From the NCBI GenBank assembly GCA_902628495.1, contig CACONH010000002.1, positions 1-64,000 of the forward strand: DNA of 64,000 bases, given 5' to 3'. Every line of letters begins with the position of its first letter. The first letter of the stretch is position 1. This document shows, piece after piece, positions 9,652 through 22,397 of the stretch. The position numbers and the translations under genes are program-made. Below the pieces are notes generated by a model that worked only from the letters and a program-made list of their open reading frames with translations, searched no databases and was not told the origin of the DNA. Source of the stretch: an uncultured Pelagibacteraceae bacterium. Lineage in GTDB: Bacteria > Pseudomonadota > Alphaproteobacteria > Pelagibacterales > Pelagibacteraceae.

Positions 9652-9687
9652 TTGACCAATTAGCACAACTTCAGCTAGATTGGTCAA
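9652..9687 (+). promoter_or_regulatory. Inverted repeat ending directly at the ilvB start codon
   Basis: TTGACCAAT (9652-9660) and ATTGGTCAA (9679-9687) are a perfect 9-bp inverted repeat. Inside it, TAGC (9661-9664) pairs with GCTA (9674-9677), leaving one bulged G and a 9-nt loop. The 3' arm ends at the base before the ilvB ATG, and no Shine-Dalgarno sequence is present. It could be an RNA hairpin controlling ilvB translation or a DNA operator. There is no U-tract, so it is not an ordinary terminator. Confidence 0.6.
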
Positions 9688-11454
9688 ATGTCAAAATTAT
9701 ATACAGGTGCAGAAATAGTTTTTAAATGTATGGAGGATCAAAAAGTTGAATTCATTTTTGGTTATCCTGGTGGCGCCGTATTACCAATTTACGACGAATT
9801 AAAAAATCATGATAGTATTAAACATATACTTGCACGACACGAGCAAGGAGCGGGACATGCTGCAGAGGGTTACGCAAGGTCATGTGGAAAACCTGGTGTA
9901 GTTTTAGTTACATCTGGTCCTGGTGCAACAAATGTTGTTACAGCTTTAACAGATGCGTACATGGATTCTATTCCATTAGTATGTATTTCAGGACAAGTTC
10001 CAACACATTTAATAGGCACTGATGCTTTTCAAGAATGTGATACAACAGGAATTACTAGACCGTGCACTAAGCATAATTGGTTGGTAAAAGATGTTAAGGA
10101 TTTAGCAAAAACAATTCACAAGGCTTTTGAAGTTGCAACTACTGGAAGACCTGGACCAGTTTTAGTTGATATACCAAAAGACATTCAATTTCAAAAAGCC
10201 AAATACACAAATTTTAAAAAACAAAAAAAACTTAATGGAAAATCAAATAATAGATTTTCACAAAAAGATATCGACAAACTTATTGAAATGATGAGTAAAG
10301 CAAAACAACCAATATTTTATACAGGCGGTGGTGTGATTAATTCTGGTCCTAAGGCAAGTGAGCAATTAAGAGAATTAGTTTCAATCACTGGATTTCCAAT
10401 AACATCAACCCTACAAGGCCTTGGTTCATTCCCAGGAGATGACAATCAATTTTTAGGAATGCTTGGTATGCATGGCACATACGAAGCTAATAATGCTATG
10501 CACGATTGTGATCTTATGATTAACATAGGTGCAAGATTTGATGATAGGATAACAGGAAAAATCGATGAATTCTCTCCTAAATCCAAAAAAGTTCACATAG
10601 ATATAGATCCATCTTCAATAAATAAAAATGTGAAGGTTGATCTTCCAATTGTAGGCGATGTCTCAGAAGTAATTTCGTTACTAATAAAGACCATTAAAAA
10701 ACATAGCCCAAATTTTTTAAAGTCTAACAAAGAAAATATTTCAAAATGGTGGGAACAAATAGGAAAATGGAGATCTGTTAATTCGCTAAACTTTATTAAT
10801 AGCGATAAAACAATTAAACCACAATTTGCAATTCAAAGACTTTATGAGTTAACCAAAAATAAAGATACATTTATTACAACAGAGGTTGGTCAGCATCAAA
10901 TGTGGGCTGCGCAACATTATAAATTCGATAAACCAAATAGATGGATGACATCTGGTGGTCTTGGTACAATGGGTTACGGTTTACCAGCGGCAGTTGGTGT
11001 TCAAATAGCTCATCCTGATAAATTAGTAGTTGATATTGCAGGAGAAGCCTCAGTTCTTATGACAATGCAAGAAATGTCTACAGCTGTTCAGTATAATTTA
11101 CCAATAAAGATTTTTATTTTAAATAATGAGTACATGGGGATGGTAAGACAATGGCAAGAATTACTTCATGAAAAAAATTATTCCGAGAGTTATACTGCAG
11201 CTCTCCCTGATTTTGTAAAATTAGCAGAGGCTTATGGATGTGTTGGAATTAGAGCTAAAACTCCCGATGAATTAGATCAAAAAATTCAAGAAATGATCGA
11301 TGTGAAAAAACCAGTAATATTTGATTGTTTAGTTGATAAAGAGGAGAATTGTTTTCCAATGATTCCTTCAGGCAAACCTCATAATCAAATGTTATTAGGC
11401 CCTAATGATCAAAAAGAAAATAAAATTACAGGAAAAGGAAAAACTTTAGTTTAA
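9688..11454 (+). CDS. ilvB: Acetolactate synthase, large (catalytic) subunit
   Basis: First common step of valine, leucine and isoleucine synthesis: condenses two pyruvates, or pyruvate and 2-oxobutanoate, using thiamine diphosphate. The catalytic Glu52 lies in RHEQGAGHAAEGYA after FGYPGGAVLPIYDE. The C-terminal cofactor-binding motif reads GEAS...NN where the general family pattern is GDG...NN; this variant is, as I recall, common in alphaproteobacteria. Length 588 is normal. The stop and the ilvH start share one base (TAATG), so the two subunits are translationally coupled. The start is supported by the conserved TGAEIV just after it, although no ribosome binding site precedes it. Likely operon: ilvB-ilvH-ilvC. 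Confidence 0.96.
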   Translation: MSKLYTGAEIVFKCMEDQKVEFIFGYPGGAVLPIYDELKNHDSIKHILARHEQGAGHAAEGYARSCGKPGVVLVTSGPGATNVVTALTDAYMDSIPLVCISGQVPTHLIGTDAFQECDTTGITRPCTKHNWLVKDVKDLAKTIHKAFEVATTGRPGPVLVDIPKDIQFQKAKYTNFKKQKKLNGKSNNRFSQKDIDKLIEMMSKAKQPIFYTGGGVINSGPKASEQLRELVSITGFPITSTLQGLGSFPGDDNQFLGMLGMHGTYEANNAMHDCDLMINIGARFDDRITGKIDEFSPKSKKVHIDIDPSSINKNVKVDLPIVGDVSEVISLLIKTIKKHSPNFLKSNKENISKWWEQIGKWRSVNSLNFINSDKTIKPQFAIQRLYELTKNKDTFITTEVGQHQMWAAQHYKFDKPNRWMTSGGLGTMGYGLPAAVGVQIAHPDKLVVDIAGEASVLMTMQEMSTAVQYNLPIKIFILNNEYMGMVRQWQELLHEKNYSESYTAALPDFVKLAEAYGCVGIRAKTPDELDQKIQEMIDVKKPVIFDCLVDKEENCFPMIPSGKPHNQMLLGPNDQKENKITGKGKTLV

Positions 11455-12002
11455 TGGTTAAATCTAAATCAGCTTATAGCGATCCGGGCAAAAAAGGTAA
11501 ACTAGATACGCATATAATAGTAGTTTGGGTAGATAATGAGGCTGGAGTTTTAGCTAGAGTAGTAGGTCTATTCTCTGGCAGAGGATATAATATAGAGTCC
11601 TTAGCTGTAGCAGAGGTTGATCCCAAAAGAGGCATATCAAGAATAACTATTGTAACTACTGGAACACCCCAGGTAATTGAGCAGATTAAATTACAATTAG
11701 GCAAACTAGTACCAGTTCATAAAGTTGCAGATTTTATGAGAGGTGATAAGAAAATTATATTTAAGGAAATGGCTTTATTAAAACTCGTTGGGAATACCTC
11801 TAAAAGAAATAAAGCATTAAAAGTTTGCAAAAAATTTAATCCAGTAGTATTAGACAAAACTCAAAAATCAGTTGTTCTTCAAATAACTGCATTAAGAAGA
11901 GAAATAGATACTGTGATGGGAGATTTAAAAAAATTTGGATTAGTTAGTGTGTCTAGAACCGGTGCAGTAGCCATGACAAGAGGATCAGAAATATTTAAAT
12001 AA
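11454..12002 (+). CDS. ilvH: Acetolactate synthase, small (regulatory) subunit
   Basis: Regulatory subunit that binds the large subunit and confers valine feedback inhibition. The N-terminal ACT domain is recognisable (HIIVVWVDNEAGVLARVVGL, then FSGRGYNIESLAVA), followed by the C-terminal IlvN-type domain. At 182 residues it is of normal size, with a basic 16-residue N-terminal extension before the ACT domain. It overlaps the ilvB stop by one base and precedes ilvC by 12 bp, which include an AAAGGAG ribosome binding site. Confidence 0.95.
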   Translation: MVKSKSAYSDPGKKGKLDTHIIVVWVDNEAGVLARVVGLFSGRGYNIESLAVAEVDPKRGISRITIVTTGTPQVIEQIKLQLGKLVPVHKVADFMRGDKKIIFKEMALLKLVGNTSKRNKALKVCKKFNPVVLDKTQKSVVLQITALRREIDTVMGDLKKFGLVSVSRTGAVAMTRGSEIFK

Positions 12003-13037
<1,035 letters not shown>

Positions 13038-13076
13038 AAAAGTAACGTATAAAACCCATAATTGACTATTTTGTTT

Positions 13077-13128
13077 TGCAATCTCTGCTAGAGATTGTAT
13101 TATCCAAAAAAAATAATTTACAAAAATT

Positions 13129-13130
<2 letters not shown>
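13077..13130 (+). promoter_or_regulatory. Two consecutive inverted repeats in front of leuA
   Basis: The first repeat, CAATCTCT-GCT-AGAGATTG (13079-13097), has an 8-bp stem and extends to 13077-13098 with one G-U and one T-A pair. The second, ATAATTT (13113-13119) with AAATTAT (13124-13130), is AT-only and includes the first two bases of the leuA ATG. There is no U-run after the first hairpin and no Shine-Dalgarno sequence. A TTGACT at 13062-13067 could be a -35 element, but no good -10 follows. This is a candidate leader or attenuator. Confidence 0.4.
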
Positions 13131-15739
<2,609 letters not shown>

Positions 15740-15745
15740 GATAAA

Positions 15746-16594
15746 ATGGAAACTAACAGAGATGATTTCATAATCGCGATCAGATCTGCCTTTTTAAAAA
15801 AAGGAACAAAGCAAAGATTTTCATTAATTGTATTATTATTTTTCTCAATTACTATTTTAACATTGAGTAAATACAATTTTAAAGGCATAGCCTTTTTAAA
15901 ATCAGGTCTAAATGAAATTGTTTATCGTGCTTCTTTTATAATTTCAGCACCAGAAAATTTTATTGTAAATACTTACAAGTTAACAATGTCACATATCAAT
16001 TTGTATGATGATCACAAAAAACTTAAAAAAGATTTTAAGGCATTGAAAGCTGAAAACTTAAGCAATAATTTTATTATATCTGAAAACATAATGCTTAAAT
16101 CTAAAATAGAGGATATTGTAGATATCTCATCTGAAATTTTGGCAAAGGTATTAGTAGATAAGCAGAGCCCATTTCTTAAATCTATTATTGTAAATAGAGG
16201 GAGTAAAGACAAAGTAAAATTAGGGATGGCTGTTTTAGATGGAGATTTTTTAATTGGAAAAGTTGTAGAGGTTAATTATTTAACATCAAGAGTACTGCTA
16301 TTATCAGACTTAAACAGCAAGGTGCCAGTATCTGTTGAACCTAATAGTGTCCAATCTATTTTGACAGGGACTGGGGAAAGATTTGGAAAACTTCAATATA
16401 CGCAATTAGAAAGTTTTGATCTAAATAATGGTGATCAAGTCTACACCTCGGGATCTGGTGGAATATTTAAATCAGGTATACCTGTTGGTGAAATAAATAT
16501 AATTGATGAAAGCAAGGAAAGCTATGTTTTGTTTCACTCCAATTTTTCACAGTTAAGATTGGTAAAAATTGTTTTATACGAAAATATAAATTGA
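15746..16594 (+). CDS. mreC: Rod-shape protein MreC
   Basis: Bitopic membrane protein with a periplasmic domain that links MreB to penicillin-binding proteins. One membrane helix lies near residues 24-43, followed by a helical segment (about 85-125) and the beta-rich MreC domain. Conserved stretches include IIVNRGSKDKVKLGMAVLD and LIGKVVEVNYLTSRVLLLSD. At 282 residues it is on the short side but complete. The gene sits 6 bp after mreB and 4 bp before mreD. Confidence 0.92.
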   Translation: METNRDDFIIAIRSAFLKKGTKQRFSLIVLLFFSITILTLSKYNFKGIAFLKSGLNEIVYRASFIISAPENFIVNTYKLTMSHINLYDDHKKLKKDFKALKAENLSNNFIISENIMLKSKIEDIVDISSEILAKVLVDKQSPFLKSIIVNRGSKDKVKLGMAVLDGDFLIGKVVEVNYLTSRVLLLSDLNSKVPVSVEPNSVQSILTGTGERFGKLQYTQLESFDLNNGDQVYTSGSGGIFKSGIPVGEINIIDESKESYVLFHSNFSQLRLVKIVLYENIN

Positions 16595-16598
16595 ATTT

Positions 16599-17111
16599 AT
16601 GAGTTTAACACAACTACCATTTTCAAGAAAACTTCTATCATTAGGCCCAATTATTTTACTTTATGTCTCAGTGCTAAATGAGTTTGATTTTAATTATTTA
16701 AATTTAAAATATTTTTCTTTTAATTTTCCATATATCTTAATTTTTTATTGGAGTTTAAAAGGAGAAGGAAGATTAAGTTATGTATTGGTATTTTTTGCTG
16801 GTCTAATAAATGATGTTGTAATTGGATTACCTTTAGGAATTAGTAGCGTTACCTATTTATTTATTTGTGTTTTTGCAGTTTATTTAAGAAATATCACATT
16901 AAGAGTTAGTCTAATTAAAGATTGGTTTTTCTTTCTTTTTACTATTTTAGTCATAAATTCAATATTTTATTCAATCCTAGTAGTTTTTTTCAATGTAAAA
17001 ATTGATTATTACAATTTACTTTTTAATGTCTTGTATACTTTCTTGTTCTATTATTTTTTTTCGTATATTTTTGGTTATTATTTAAATTTACTTAGAAGAA
17101 CTAATGATTAG
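16599..17111 (+). CDS. mreD: Rod-shape protein MreD
   Basis: Small polytopic membrane protein of the elongasome. About five hydrophobic helices fill its 170 residues, with the characteristic FFAGLINDVVIGLPLGISS stretch near residues 65-85 that matches the MreD pattern of a D-x-x-x-G-x-P-L-G loop. Sequence conservation in MreD is low, so the call leans partly on position between mreC and mrdA. Its end overlaps the mrdA start by 8 bp. Confidence 0.88.
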   Translation: MSLTQLPFSRKLLSLGPIILLYVSVLNEFDFNYLNLKYFSFNFPYILIFYWSLKGEGRLSYVLVFFAGLINDVVIGLPLGISSVTYLFICVFAVYLRNITLRVSLIKDWFFFLFTILVINSIFYSILVVFFNVKIDYYNLLFNVLYTFLFYYFFSYIFGYYLNLLRRTND

Positions 17112-19083
17112 TGGTGGCTCAGATACTAGTTACAGAAAACAAAGCGTGGTCAGTAGAAGAATGTTTATTCTATCTGCTGCTAAGTTAGTTGTTTTTGGAG
17201 GAATAATTGCACAACTATTTTCACTTCAAATAAATCAAAATAAAAAATATTTAACTTTGTCTGATAAGAATCGACTGAGGGAGTGGAAACTTCCACCAAT
17301 TAGAGGAGATTTCCAAGACTTTTTTGGGAATATAATCGCTGGTAATTTAAAAGTTTATCAACTTCACATTATACCAGAACAAGTCGAAAATTTTAATAGT
17401 TTAATAATTAGAGTGAAAGACATTTTAGAACTAGACCAAAAGACTTTTAACAAAATTATAAAAAAGAAAAACTCTCAAAAGCCATGGGAAACATTAATAA
17501 TTTCAGAGAATCTATCCTGGGATCAATTTGTTAAAATAAATTTTTATTTACATGAACTGTCAGGTGTCAAACCAGTATTGTCTGTAGCAAGAAGCTATCC
17601 TTACAATGAAAATTATACTCATCTTTTAGGATACGTTGCACAAGCAAGTCAAAATGATCTTACAAATAATGATGAAATTAAAAAGAAACATGTTCCTGGA
17701 TTGAGAGTTGGAAAAATTGGATTAGAAAGATCCTTAGAAAACGATTTAATAGGTATGAATGGAGTTCAAAGATACGAAGTTAATGCATATGGCAAAAGAA
17801 TAAATCAAATAGATCACATAGAGGGCCAAAAAGGTAAATCAATAAGATTAACAGTCGACACAAAAATTCAACAGAAGTGTAACGAGCTTTTAAAAGATAG
17901 AGCAGGATCGATAAGTGTTATGGACATATACACTGGAGATATACTTGCAATGCACTCATCACCTTCCTTTGATCCAAATTTATTTTTATATGGAATAAGT
18001 TATGATAATTGGGAGGCAATCAGAAATAATCCAAAAAAACCACTTATAAATAGATCGATTACAGGATTATATCCTCCTGGTTCAACAATAAAACCGATTG
18101 TTGCACTGTCAGCGTTAGAAAACAATGTCATCTCGCCAAATTTCAAAGTTAATTGTTCAGGAAAAATTGAGATGTATGGGCAAACTTACAATTGTTGGAA
18201 AAAGAAAGGTCATGGAGTGGTTAATCTTAGAGATGCTCTAAAAGTTTCATGTGATACTTTTTTTTATGAAATGTCCAGAAGATTAGGAGTTGATCGTCTA
18301 AATGAAACTGCAAAAAAATTTGGTTTAGGTAATAAAGTTTTTAATGATATCTTCAATGAAGAAAAAGTAGGATTAGTCCCTTCAACAGAATGGAAAAAAA
18401 ATGCCCTTGGTAGAGGTTGGGTTCTTGGTGAGACACTTATAACAGGTATTGGTCAAGGTTATATACAAACTACTCCGTTACAGCTATGTTTGATGACAGC
18501 CCAATTAGCGAATGGTGGTTTTAAAATAAATCCAAAAGTGATTGTAAATAAAGACGATTTAACTTTTGAGAATATTAAATCTAAAATGAATAAAAATTTA
18601 GAACAAAAAATACAAGGCCCAGATTTTGATGATGCATTGGTGGACCTTGGGATTTCATCTAATAAAGATAATAATTTGTATAGCCCTCTATTTAGAAATC
18701 AAGAAAATGTAAAATTTGTTTTGGAAGCAATGTTTGCTTCTACAAATGAAGTTAGAGGAACTTCTTTTTCATCAAGAATTGAAGATAAGAAATATCAGTT
18801 TGCGGGAAAAACAGGAACTTCACAGGTAAAAAGAATAACTGAAGCTCAAAGAGAACTTGATTTAGATATTTCGCAAATTCCTTATGAAGACAGAGACCAC
18901 GCTCTTTATATTGCATTTGGACCTTACAAAAACCCAAGATATGCAATGAGTGTTTTTATAGAACATGGTGGATCTGGCGGTTCAACAGCTGCTCCAATGG
19001 CTAAAAAACTTTTTAAAGTTGTAATCGATAGGCACGAAGAAAGAGAAAAATTTAAACAAAAAAATATTAATTTTGTAGCGTAA
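17104..19083 (+). CDS. mrdA: Penicillin-binding protein 2 (elongation transpeptidase)
   Basis: Class B PBP that cross-links peptidoglycan during side-wall growth, working with RodA. One N-terminal membrane helix (about 24-42) precedes the pedestal/dimerisation domain, then the transpeptidase domain. The active-site Ser327 lies in STIK (327-330) within PPGSTIKP, the second motif is in SCDTF, and KTG is at 569-571 within GKTGTSQ. Length 659 is normal. It overlaps mreD by 8 bp and shares one base (TAATG) with rodA, so it is translationally coupled to both. Confidence 0.95.
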   Translation: MISGGSDTSYRKQSVVSRRMFILSAAKLVVFGGIIAQLFSLQINQNKKYLTLSDKNRLREWKLPPIRGDFQDFFGNIIAGNLKVYQLHIIPEQVENFNSLIIRVKDILELDQKTFNKIIKKKNSQKPWETLIISENLSWDQFVKINFYLHELSGVKPVLSVARSYPYNENYTHLLGYVAQASQNDLTNNDEIKKKHVPGLRVGKIGLERSLENDLIGMNGVQRYEVNAYGKRINQIDHIEGQKGKSIRLTVDTKIQQKCNELLKDRAGSISVMDIYTGDILAMHSSPSFDPNLFLYGISYDNWEAIRNNPKKPLINRSITGLYPPGSTIKPIVALSALENNVISPNFKVNCSGKIEMYGQTYNCWKKKGHGVVNLRDALKVSCDTFFYEMSRRLGVDRLNETAKKFGLGNKVFNDIFNEEKVGLVPSTEWKKNALGRGWVLGETLITGIGQGYIQTTPLQLCLMTAQLANGGFKINPKVIVNKDDLTFENIKSKMNKNLEQKIQGPDFDDALVDLGISSNKDNNLYSPLFRNQENVKFVLEAMFASTNEVRGTSFSSRIEDKKYQFAGKTGTSQVKRITEAQRELDLDISQIPYEDRDHALYIAFGPYKNPRYAMSVFIEHGGSGGSTAAPMAKKLFKVVIDRHEEREKFKQKNINFVA

Positions 19084-20207
19084 TGTTTCAAGAAACAGCA
19101 CTAAGTGGACAAATCACCTTCTTTCAAAAACTTAGGTCTTTAGACTACATCTTGCTTTTTTGCTTATTAATCCTTGGACTTGTAAGCTCCTTATCAATGT
19201 ATTCAACAGAGGGAGGAGAAGTTCTTTATCACACAAAAAGTCATGTAATTCGATTTATAGTTTTCTTTTCCATGATGTTGATATTTTCCTTTGTGAATTT
19301 AAAACTTTGGCATTCAATCGGCTATATTTTTTATTTTGTGGTTTTATGCTTATTAATTTGGGCATCTTTGTACGGAGTAAAAGCTTCTGGATCTCAAAGG
19401 TGGGTAGACCTGTACTTTATTAATCTTCAGCCTTCTGAATTAATGAAAGTTGCAATAATCATGTGTTTTGCTAAATTTTATCACCGGACACAGATTCATT
19501 TAGTTAATAGTTTTAAAAATATAATAATTCCAATGGTAGTATTAATTGTGCCAATTCTATTAGTTGTAAGCCAACCAGATTTAGGTACCTCAATTTTAAT
19601 TGGTTTGAGTGGTTTAGTTGTTTTATGGTTATCAGGAGTTAATGCAAAATATTTCATCTATTCTTCTTTAGTTTTATTAATTTCTTTACCGTTTGTAATA
19701 TCTTTTTTAAAACCTTACCAAAAACTTAGAATATTAACTTTTTTTAATCCAGATAGAGATCCTCTTGGTGCAGGATATCAAATAATACAATCAAAAATTG
19801 CCGTAGGTTCAGGCGGTTTATCAGGAAAAGGTTTCCTCAAAGGGACACAAAGCTATTTGGACTTTTTACCTGAAAAGCATACAGATTTTATATTTACATT
19901 ATTTTCAGAAGAACATGGATTTATTGGTTCAGTTTTATTGCTTTTTCTTTACGCAATTATAATTTACAGAACTGCAAAAATTGGTGCGTCTGCCAGAAGC
20001 TTTTTTGGAAAATTATTTTGTTACGGATTCGCATCCTCTATATTTATTTATGTTACTGTTAACATGAGCATGGTTTTAGGACTACTTCCAATTGTAGGAT
20101 CACCCCTACCTATCATGTCCTACGGAGGTTCTTCTATGTTAGCTACAATGATAGGTTTTAGTGTTGTAATGAGCACAAAAATTTATCAAAAACAGATTAT
20201 TGCATAA
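19083..20207 (+). CDS. rodA: Peptidoglycan glycosyltransferase RodA (SEDS family)
   Basis: Polymerises lipid II into glycan strands as partner of PBP2. The protein has about ten membrane helices. Family motifs include SGSQRWVDLYFINLQPSELMK (helix 4 region), QPDLGTSILIG and FLPEKHTDFIFTLFSEEHGF near residues 260-280, and the C-terminal GLLPIVGSPLPIMSYGGSS. Length 374 is normal. It closes the mre/mrd cluster; after it there are 43 bp with no clear terminator before an unrelated oxidase gene. Confidence 0.95.
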   Translation: MFQETALSGQITFFQKLRSLDYILLFCLLILGLVSSLSMYSTEGGEVLYHTKSHVIRFIVFFSMMLIFSFVNLKLWHSIGYIFYFVVLCLLIWASLYGVKASGSQRWVDLYFINLQPSELMKVAIIMCFAKFYHRTQIHLVNSFKNIIIPMVVLIVPILLVVSQPDLGTSILIGLSGLVVLWLSGVNAKYFIYSSLVLLISLPFVISFLKPYQKLRILTFFNPDRDPLGAGYQIIQSKIAVGSGGLSGKGFLKGTQSYLDFLPEKHTDFIFTLFSEEHGFIGSVLLLFLYAIIIYRTAKIGASARSFFGKLFCYGFASSIFIYVTVNMSMVLGLLPIVGSPLPIMSYGGSSMLATMIGFSVVMSTKIYQKQIIA

Positions 20208-20250
20208 TTTGTCGCGATAATTTTTTTTTCTCATGATGTAGATTATTTTA

Positions 20251-21495
20251 ATGTCAAAAAGTGAAGTAGCTATTATTGGTGCCGGTATACAAGGTGTCTG
20301 CAATGCTTTATTTTTACAAAAAAAAGGAATTGACGTAACTTTATTTGACAAAGACGAACCGGGTTGCGCAGCTTCTTATGGAAATGCAGGTCATTTTTCA
20401 CCGTATGCTTCCTTACAGTTAAACAGATCAGATGTGCTATCTGATGTACCTGCTATGCTGTTAAGCAGTAGAGGACCGCTAGCTTTAAAATGGAATTATT
20501 TTGTTAAAATGATTCCTTGGTTTTCAAAATATATTATGAGTTGCTCAGAAAAAAAAATGATGCATACCGCAAAATATATGCATCAAATTTTGGATATTTC
20601 ATTAGATGCATATGATGAACTTTTTGCAGATATTAATTTAGATGGTCTAGTCGAAAAAAAAGGAATTATGTATGTATGGGAAAAAAAAGGAATTAAAAGT
20701 AGAAAGATCGAAATTGATATTCGGGAAAAATTGGGTGTAAAACAAAAAATTTTAAACCCAAAAGAAGTTCATGATTTGGAACCAAATTTAAAACCATTTT
20801 ATGACGGAGGTGTTTTTTATGAATACGCCAGACATGCAAGAAATCCAAAAAAAATTATTGAAAAGCTATTTGCAGATTTTTTAAAAAAAGGAGGGAAATT
20901 TAAAAAAATAAATATTAAGAATATAAACTTTAAAGACCAGAAACCCATTTTAATAACAGAAAATAACAAATTATTGTTTGATAAAGTTGTTATAGCTTGC
21001 GGTGCTTTTTCAAAAAAGCTAACTGACAAATTAGATGAAAAAATTCCACTAGATACTGAAAGAGGCTATCATATTCATTTTAAAAATTTCTCAAATCTAT
21101 TAACCAGACCAGTTGTTTGGGCTGATAGAGGTTTCGGTATAACACCTATGGAACAGGGTCTTAGAGTTGTTGGAACAGTTGAATTTGGAGGTTTGGAAAA
21201 CCCTCTATCTAAATCGAGAATTAAAAATTTAATATTAAATGCAAAAGATATGTTAAATGGTTTACCAGAAAATGAAGATCATGAGGATGAATGGTTAGGA
21301 TTTCGACCAACATTGCCTGATTTTCTACCAGTAATTGGGAAGTCAAAAAATTATAACAATGTTTATTATTCCTTTGGGCATCATCATTTGGGATGGACAT
21401 TAGGAGCTATTTCAGGGAAGATAGTATCCAAAATGATTCTTGGTGAAAAAACTAATTTAGATTTATCTCCTTATAGTTCATCAAGATTTAATTAA
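20251..21495 (+). CDS. DadA-like FAD-dependent D-amino acid dehydrogenase
   Basis: FAD oxidoreductase of the DAO superfamily, resembling DadA, which oxidatively deaminates D-amino acids and passes electrons to the respiratory chain. The dinucleotide-binding motif VAIIGAGIQGVCNALFLQKKG is at the N-terminus and is followed by the family NAGHFSPYAS motif, where DadA proteins place the flavin. The C-terminal GHHHLGWTLGAISGK is typical of DadA. Length 414 is normal. The true substrate could be another secondary amine or amino acid; several DAO-family enzymes look alike at this level. It heads a tight five-gene run with an EamA permease, an HDAC-like deacylase and msrB. Confidence 0.85.
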   Translation: MSKSEVAIIGAGIQGVCNALFLQKKGIDVTLFDKDEPGCAASYGNAGHFSPYASLQLNRSDVLSDVPAMLLSSRGPLALKWNYFVKMIPWFSKYIMSCSEKKMMHTAKYMHQILDISLDAYDELFADINLDGLVEKKGIMYVWEKKGIKSRKIEIDIREKLGVKQKILNPKEVHDLEPNLKPFYDGGVFYEYARHARNPKKIIEKLFADFLKKGGKFKKINIKNINFKDQKPILITENNKLLFDKVVIACGAFSKKLTDKLDEKIPLDTERGYHIHFKNFSNLLTRPVVWADRGFGITPMEQGLRVVGTVEFGGLENPLSKSRIKNLILNAKDMLNGLPENEDHEDEWLGFRPTLPDFLPVIGKSKNYNNVYYSFGHHHLGWTLGAISGKIVSKMILGEKTNLDLSPYSSSRFN

Positions 21496-21503
21496 GGATC
21501 AAT

Positions 21504-22397
21504 TTGTCAAAAAATTACTTAGCTTATACTTTGCTTGTATTTGCTACATTTTGTTGGTCTGGAAATTTTATAGTGGGAAAATTTGCATATTTATATGAAG
21601 TACCCCCACTGACTTTAAATTTTTTTAGATGGATTTCAGTCTGGTTGATTCTATTACCATTTACTTACAAAGAAATTTTTAACAATTGGAATTATATTAA
21701 AAAAAATTTGATTGTAATAAGTTTTATGGGATTAATGACAATAAGTACATTCAACTCAGTTGTATATTTTGCATTGAATTACACGCAGGTAATAAATGTA
21801 GCTTTGGTTTTAGCAGCTATTCCGGCAGTAACAATAATTATTTCATCGTTTATGAAAGTAGACAAAACAAATATTTTTCAACTAATTGGATTATTGTTGT
21901 CTGTAATTGGAATTAGCTCAATTATTTCTAATGCAGACATTAACAAAATTTTAGCTCTAAATTTTAATAAAGGTGACCTATGGATGTTAGTTTGTGTTAT
22001 TTGTTGGTCGCTTTATTCAACACTACTTAAAAAGCATAGTTTTAAGTTTTCACAATTTACATTAATTCAATTGATGGTATCGATCGGAATTTTATTCTTA
22101 ATACCACAATTTTTTTATGAAAAGTCAATTGGTTTGGAAACAGATTTTAATACACCATTTTTTATAATTCTTTTTTATGTTGTAATGTTTCCTGCGCTAG
22201 CTGCGTATTACTGCTGGCAGAAAGGCATTGAGATAGTTGGGCCAAATCGTGCCACAATGTTCATCCAATTAATGCCACTACTAAGTGCAGTGCTTGCAAT
22301 TTTGATTTTTCAAGAGACATTTGAACTATACCATTTTATAGGAGCTTCATTTATTCTTTCAGGAATTTATTTATCTAATAAAAAAACTGCCAAATGA
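21504..22397 (+). CDS. EamA/DMT-family permease
   Basis: Ten-helix drug/metabolite transporter with two EamA repeats (about residues 8-135 and 155-290). The start is TTG at 21504, supported by AAGGA at 21494-21498 and by the absence of an ATG before the first helix. Substrate cannot be told from sequence; DMT proteins export or import amino acids, sugars and other metabolites. It lies 8 bp after the DadA-like gene and overlaps the next gene by 4 bp (ATGA), suggesting a shared pathway with those enzymes. Confidence 0.85.
   Translation: MSKNYLAYTLLVFATFCWSGNFIVGKFAYLYEVPPLTLNFFRWISVWLILLPFTYKEIFNNWNYIKKNLIVISFMGLMTISTFNSVVYFALNYTQVINVALVLAAIPAVTIIISSFMKVDKTNIFQLIGLLLSVIGISSIISNADINKILALNFNKGDLWMLVCVICWSLYSTLLKKHSFKFSQFTLIQLMVSIGILFLIPQFFYEKSIGLETDFNTPFFIILFYVVMFPALAAYYCWQKGIEIVGPNRATMFIQLMPLLSAVLAILIFQETFELYHFIGASFILSGIYLSNKKTAK

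Noticed and set aside
9688-11454. Cofactor motif GEAS in IlvB instead of GDG
   Set aside because: From memory this Asp-to-Glu change is common in alphaproteobacterial acetolactate synthases, so it is probably a lineage feature and not a loss of function.
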